Assembly: GCA_964017065.1 (NCBI GenBank)
Contig: OZ024785.1
Location: forward strand, 5,598,314 to 5,662,313
DNA length: 64,000 nucleotides
Reading direction: 5' to 3'
Source: Haliclona indistincta
Taxonomy: Eukaryota; Porifera; Demospongiae; Haplosclerida; Chalinidae
Position 1 is the stretch's first letter. Every line of letters starts with the position of its first letter. This document shows, one piece after another, positions 58,386 to 64,000 of the stretch. The translations under genes and the position numbers were made by a program. The notes beneath the pieces are model-generated. The model saw only the letters and a list, made by a program, of their open reading frames with translations, did not search any database and was not told where the DNA came from.

Positions 58386-60668
58386 GTAATGTTGAGGGCT
58401 CATTGTATGGATGCTAATAAGGGTAATATTTCAAAACATTCCAGCAACACTCTACACGTACACAAATCAATGCTCTCATTAAATTATGGTGTCCACAATA
58501 AGAATCAACACCAACCCAAACACTATTATTCCAATTTTAAAACCAACTGACAAATTCGAAGAGCCTGAAGAAAAACATAATAAAAGTATGTGCATTTTAT
58601 TAGAGCTTGTGAATACCGTTGGTTTGTTGAGTAGCTTGAGTAGCTGCAGCACTTGATGATAATGATTGACTACTTTCTGGGACTGTCGTAATTGCTGATG
58701 ATGTTGCAGTGATGGTAGGCACAACCGATGCATGCTCACTTGTAGATAGTGTGCTCACTGAAGACGATTGTAATGTTTCTATGCAACATAGAAAATGGTT
58801 TTACTGACATTTTGATCAAGATAGTCAACTTTACCTTTACGGCAAGTTGCCACATTTGTACTATTTACATAGCAGGATCGATAAAAGTTTACATTATCTC
58901 TAAAACAACCATAGAAAAAGCACACTTCAGCATCTGAATCGAAGGTAAAATGTTGTACTCCTACAGTTACGTCATATAGTATAAGGTTATCGGCAAGCTG
59001 CATGGATATGCATGAACAAGAATTCACTGTGCAATAATGTACTTACAATTGTTCTATTGCTGCTTTGACATGTATACTGTATAATGACTCCACTAATCTC
59101 GGTATCGTAGTTAATATGGAGATAGCCAGCAGATGCGTTGAAGTCACACGTTGCTTCGAAAGTCAGTCTGCCGGTTTTGTCGACGAAATCCGCTTCACCT
59201 GGCTGCTTAGCGACTGGTTTATGTATATAGAATCGACATTAAAAACTTAGCTCATGCAAATAATACATACTCACTACAGATGCTTTGAGAAGCTTGTACC
59301 AGTGAGTAGCAGCCCGGATCGTCTTCAAGTTGTACAGAGCTATGAGCTGTCAATACGAGCACAAGCAACGCAGCCTGGACCGACGACATAGTGACAGAAC
59401 ACTTGATCAGCCTCGTGTCTGCAGAACTGACCACCACGACGGTATTTAGTCATCAGTGTTCAGTTTTATGTGCGAATTTGGGAGAAATTTGACACCGGGG
59501 CTCCAGTCACAACGCGACGAGGATGTATTAATTTTTCTAAGGATTCTCCAATTGAATTGTGTGTACATGACAATACACAGCTCTATTCTTGACACTCTTA
59601 TTAATGATACATGCACATATAAATTATGCGAGCCTGTCAGCTTGAAGCAAATTTACACTGAATTTATGTCAGCTCCCGGCTTTAGATAATACAGTGCACT
59701 AGACAACAACGAGAACAAAATCAATGTTATTTGCAACTAGATGAACTTCCTGTATACAATAATATTATTACACTGTCATTATGTGATTTGATTAGCCAGG
59801 TTTAAACTTTTGATGCTAGTGACAACAATTCAATTGCATCACTGCATGCATGCCGCGGCAGACAGCAGATAGACAATAAGGAACATGTATGCTAGCCCAA
59901 TGATACATGTACGACCTTTAATTGCTCACAACAATATCCATTCATTAGTGTAAATCACATTTATACATATACCGCATGTTCAGTACATTTTAATAGTTCC
60001 TGCAGTGCTTGCATTGCATTGCATACATCAGTACCACTGAGCAGCTAGTCAGCGTGCACAAAATTGTCCGGTGGTTGACCCTAGTACACATGTAGATAAT
60101 GATGATCTGGACAGACAAGTCATATTAAGAAATCTGTAATTCACTGCACCTAGGCTGCACCTAGTTTAATACAGGATGTGTGCTAATGCTCATCTTAGAC
60201 GGAAAACGGATGCGCTGCTTGTTGCCGGCGGGAGGAGCTCGTAAATTGCGTGGGCGAGCTTGAATGTTTGCAGGAAGCCAGCATAGTCTAGTAGTTTAAA
60301 GGTGATAGAAACTGTTGTGGCTGTGACAATTTAATATTAAGATCTACCTTTGTGTTTTGTGTATTAGTACTTAGCGACTAGTTAGAGACAGGACACTGAT
60401 GACACTACAGGACATGCAGATGAGTGACTCTGCTAACTGTTTTTATTGTGATCCCGCCGAGCTTGTAACATTGAGCAGTACGTAGTATGCATTCTACAGC
60501 GAATTTTTGGATTGTACAGCTAAGTTCTTGCTCTGCAAAATTTGCACATAGTACGACATGCATGAAGAAGTAAGAAAAAATCAATGCTTCAATCGACATA
60601 GACTAAGTAAGAATGACAATGCAGCATTGATTGTCCCAATCGCTTATTGCATGATGTAGCCATTTATT
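58386..60668. repeat. Segmental duplication block 2
   Basis: Copy of 54271-56742 in the same orientation. Small indels and substitutions are scattered throughout; a deletion of about 115 bp removes the end of the membrane exon and the next intron start. Confidence 0.85.
58479..59389 (-). CDS. Tailless paralogue of the tyrosine-motif receptor
   Basis: Five exons (59389-59275, 59213-59047, 58997-58835, 58778-58617 and 58564-58479) give 230 residues with all splice sites kept. The signal peptide is identical (MSSVQAALLVLVLTAHSSVQ), the ectodomain is similar with the same Cys layout, and the Ser-rich stalk is shortened to one repeat. The membrane segment (IGIIVFGLVLILIVDTII) then hits a stop. 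A deletion fused the middle of the membrane exon to intron sequence, so the basic stop-transfer residues and the signalling tail are absent. All upstream exons remain open, which favours a working membrane-anchored or shed decoy over a pseudogene, but expression is unknown. Confidence 0.65.
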
Positions 60669-61870
60669 TCTGCTGTATTACAAGTCATCTGGAGTTCACT
60701 GCGGGCTTACCTGTCTTAAAAGCCGGTACAACCTGGGCCGCTGTCGGTTGTGCACCCAGAAATTTCTTTGACTGGGATATAAATGAGCAAATATAAAACT
60801 GACAGCAGTTACAGGTGAAATCACTTGAATAACATGGAGAGTGACTGAAGTCACTTGCTACCTAGCTATATATTATCACACACTGCAGTATAAAATACAC
60901 CTGCATGTGCTTTTGTAAAATATTGTTGGTTTTTTTTTCGGTCACTACCACCTCATGCTGCCGGTCAGTTTAAGGTAGCAAAGCATTAATACAAGGTAAG
61001 CTATCATTCAGCTATCATTCTGTCCTATGTATGCTATACATGACATGTGTTTGGCAGCTGCTATAACTACCGAACTTATTTGGCGGTACTTATGGATTTA
61101 CACATTTTTCAGGTAGTGATAACCTTGGTTGCAACAATTCTGAGTGAACAAAGTACCACTAGTCATGGCTCTCAATGGTGAATCCAAGCAAGTTCTGGGT
61201 CATGTTAGGGTCAAAAAATTAAATCGTAGTATGCATTGTTCATGTTGACCTTGTGCACCAGTGGTGTAGCCATTTATTTCTGCTGTATTACAAGTCATCT
61301 GGAGTTCAATGCAGGCTTACCTGTCTTAAAAGCTGGTACACCCTGGACTGACAATTATAATTTTTGTCAACAGGCCAGACCAGAACTGGGCTGCACACAG
61401 AAATTTTTTGACTGGGATATATTAATGAGCAAATATAAAACTGACAGCAGTTACACATGAAATCACTTGAATAACATGGAGAGCTACTGAAGTCTCTTGC
61501 TACCTAGCTATATATTATCATACACTGCAGTATAAAATACACCTGCATGTGTTTTGTAAATATTGTGTTTTTTTTTCGGTCACTACCGCCTTATGCTGCC
61601 GGTCAGTTTAAGGTAGCAAAGCATTACTACAAGGTAAGCTATCATTCAGCTATCATTCTGTGCTATGCTATACATGACATGTGTGTTTGGCAGCTGCTAT
61701 AACTACCGAACTTATTTGGAGGTACTTATCAAGTAGTGATTTCACATTTTTCAGGTGGTGATAACCTTGTTTGCGACAATTCTGAGTGAACCAAGGACCA
61801 CTAGACATGGCTCTCAATGGTGAATCCAAGCACGTTCTGGGTCATGTTAGGGTTAGCAAAATCGTAGTAT
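60655..61870. repeat. Tandem duplication of ~600 bp upstream of the protease gene
   Basis: 60655-61215 and 61262-61870 share long blocks (for example GTAGCCATTTATTTCTGCTG and TATGCTGCCGGTCAGTTTAA-type text) with small indels. No coding sequence is supported. The first copy begins where duplication block 2 ends, so the breakpoints coincide. Confidence 0.8.
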
Positions 61871-61999
61871 GCAGTGTTCAATTTTAATGATGTCATGACC
61901 TTGTGCACCAGTGATGTAGACCACCCCATTCGAGCCAATTGTGTTTACAAACAGAACATTTTAGCTACATATAGCTGTCAGGTAGTTAAAGCTTAAAAC

Positions 62000-62008
62000 G
62001 TATATAAG
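62000..62008 (+). promoter_or_regulatory. Candidate TATA box of the cathepsin gene
   Basis: GTATATAAG about 125 bp before ATG 62130. The distance is a little long but compatible with a short leader. Confidence 0.5.
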
Positions 62009-62129
62009 GAGAAACTGATTTCCAATACCTAGCTAGCTGATTCCCCAGCTAACTTCAGTAAGTCTTTTACTACTATGTGCCCAATAGATGTGCTTGTATG
62101 TATAACTACTGCAGCAATCTTGCTACTCA

Positions 62130-63568
62130 ATGAAGTTCAACGTGGTGCTGTTAGTGGCTCTGGCTGCTGCTGCTGCTGTGACTGGATTCCAGCATACTGA
62201 GGAGTGGGAGGCTTGGAAGAAAGAACACGGACGGGTTTACGAGAGTGATGAGATTGAGCATCGCCGGCACGCTATTTGGGAAAAAAAGATGAAATTTATC
62301 GAGGAACACAACGCCAATGCTGATGAGACTGGATTCACTGTTGAGATGAACAAGTTTGGAGATATGGTGAGTCATTCTGAAAATTTTAAACGTGTTTGAT
62401 CAATTTTTTTACCTAACAGGAGAATGATGAGATTACCCAGTTCTACATGGGCTACATACCAGATGATGAATCTGACGATAGTGATGATTCATCTGATAAT
62501 TCAACTATGACGCCTGATGAGCTTGAAGATGAGTTCGAACTACTTCGACGGCTTCCTAGTACAGTTGACTGGAGGAGAAGAGGAGTTGTAACACCCGTCA
62601 AAGACCAAGTGTGTACTTTCATCGATTATGATGTATCTTGTTTGCATTATGATACTAAATAATTATGTTCTCTTCAAACCTACACATGCATTATGTGTGT
62701 CATGATTCATATTGTGCAGGGTCGATGTGGATCTTGCTATGCTTTTGGTGCAACTGGCGCTCTTGAAGGTCAATATGCTCGCCGAACTAGACGACTGGTT
62801 TCTTTTTCAGAGCAGCAAATTGTAGATTGTTCAGGTGAATCAGCTGTTGAATAAATTTTAATGAATATAACAACTGCTTGATTTAGGAAGCTATGGAAAT
62901 CGAGGTTGTCATGGAGGAAGGCCAGCTTGGTCATTTGAATATCTTGAGCACATCCGAGGAATACAATCTGAGCGAACTTATCCATACCGAAGCAGGGTAC
63001 ACATCACTCTGTGTTTTATTATTCATAAACTTTTTATGATTGTAGAAACAAAGGTGTATGTATAGGAGACGACAGGCTGTGACTGGATGTAAATCATACC
63101 GCCATGTTACGAGAGGTAATGAGTATGCTCTAATGAGAGCTGTGGCACGAATTGGTCCCATTGCTGTTACCATTGATGCTAGCAACACAGGCTTTGCGGT
63201 TAGTCATTTTTATGATTACGCATCAATATGTCAATAATCATGTCTGTATGCAGCACTACAAGAGAGGAGTGTATGATGAACCAAGATGCAATAAAAGGTT
63301 GAGTAAGTTGACCCATGTTGTACTGGTGGTTGGTTACGGAACTCATTATGGAAAGCGTTACTGGCTTGTGAAGAACAGGTGTGTAGTAAAATTAATAATA
63401 TTTTTCTGTGTCATGACAACAGTTTTTGTCTTCTTGACTGCATATAGTTGGGGAAGGAATTGGGGGATGAATGGCTACATAATGATGTCTCGGTTCAAGA
63501 ACAATCAATGCGGCATTGCTACCAAGGCTGTTTACCCCCGTGTACGCATTCTGAGGTCTTCTGGTTAA
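62130..63568 (+). CDS. Cathepsin L-type papain-family cysteine protease
   Basis: Seven exons (62130-62366, 62420-62608, 62720-62834, 62887-62996, 63046-63198, 63254-63378 and 63448-63568) give 349 residues. A signal peptide (1-~19) is followed by an I29-type propeptide with an ERFNIN-like helix ([21 protein letters not shown] region) and the mature enzyme from about 130. The catalytic residues are present: Gln and Cys in [12 protein letters not shown], His in [11 protein letters not shown], and Asn in VKNSWGRNWG, the latter created across the last splice. GCHGG stands for the usual GCNGG. Two oddities: Tyr replaces the Trp after the catalytic Cys, and an acidic [14 protein letters not shown] insert lies in the propeptide. 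It is expected in lysosomes or secreted. Confidence 0.9.
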
Positions 63569-64000
63569 TAGAACCTATATTATTGCATGATCATATTATG
63601 CTATGAAGTTAGTTCATACCATTAACATGCAACAATAATGTTATTTCTCATCAAATAAGGGAAAATTTTACAAGTTACAGTATTGCAAAGTAATATGCAA
63701 ATTCGGTCATGCAGTAAATGTGTTCTTTGTTGTGGATGCATTCCATGAATAGCAGTATGCATGAATTATACAGTAGAGTAACAACGATCAGTCTGGAATA
63801 TGTGGGCGTGAGCAAGGTATTGCATGCATGCACATCTGGTCAATGTGTAAACATGCTTGCATCAAAAATAGCTCAGTCAAGTTGTTGCCAAATAACCATC
63901 ATCTCTTTCGATCATTGAAAAACGAGCACAAGTGTGTTCTGTGTCAGACGAAGTTCTCAGACCGTCTGACTCGAACATCTCGAAAATGCTGCTTCCATCA
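63569..64000. other. Downstream of the cathepsin gene
   Basis: Presumed 3' UTR and intergenic sequence; no further gene is recognisable before the window ends. Confidence 0.4.

Overview
This window is nuclear DNA of an animal. Genes are intron-rich, with GT-AG introns mostly of 50-500 bp. The recognisable set is metazoan: YTHDF m6A reader, dynactin p62/DCTN4, LETMD1, CCHCR1, ENOSF1, an SDR16C/RDH-type dehydrogenase, cathepsin L and an ankyrin/TRP-type channel. The compact AT-rich layout, small introns and many MITE-like elements suggest an early-branching animal, plausibly a demosponge. That placement is inference; no marker gene fixes it.

Layout. 1-11.3 kb is an accessory zone: a broken copy of a piece of CCHCR1, inverted-repeat elements, a 785-bp tandem duplication, tRNA-derived repeats with satellite-like tails, a nested stack of transposons carrying a RecQ-like helicase fragment, and a decayed transposon-associated gene. 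11.98-17.70 kb (+) is a 27-exon TRP-like channel, and 17.95-24.19 kb (-) is a 15-exon CCHCR1. 25.49-26.05 kb (+) is a small secreted protein. DCTN4 (-) and LETMD1 (+) start head-to-head at 27.7 kb, and intronless ENOSF1 follows LETMD1 closely. An SDR dehydrogenase (-, 31.55-34.29 kb) and YTHDF (+, 35.80-38.41 kb) are divergent.

39.7-51.8 kb holds four related three-exon genes for small secreted, probably all-helical proteins. Each has a signal peptide, only phase-0 introns, a second exon ending in a Trp codon before the donor, and a close TATAAAA box. This is the gene architecture of four-helix cytokines, although no known cytokine can be named. About 300 bp further on (52.1-55.5 kb, -) is a single-pass receptor-like gene: signal peptide, Cys-containing ectodomain, Ser-rich stalk, one membrane segment and a cytoplasmic tail of more than 560 residues with nine Tyr-Ile/Val-Asp/Gln-Ser/Asn motifs. 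A partial duplicate at 58.5-59.4 kb keeps ectodomain, stalk and membrane anchor but has lost the whole tail, as a decoy receptor would. A cathepsin L-type protease closes the window.

The most interesting candidate is therefore a possible ligand and tyrosine-signalling receptor locus (39.7-59.4 kb) in an early animal. Gene structures and motifs are read from the sequence; the cytokine/receptor interpretation is inference. The housekeeping genes appear unrelated to one another in function.
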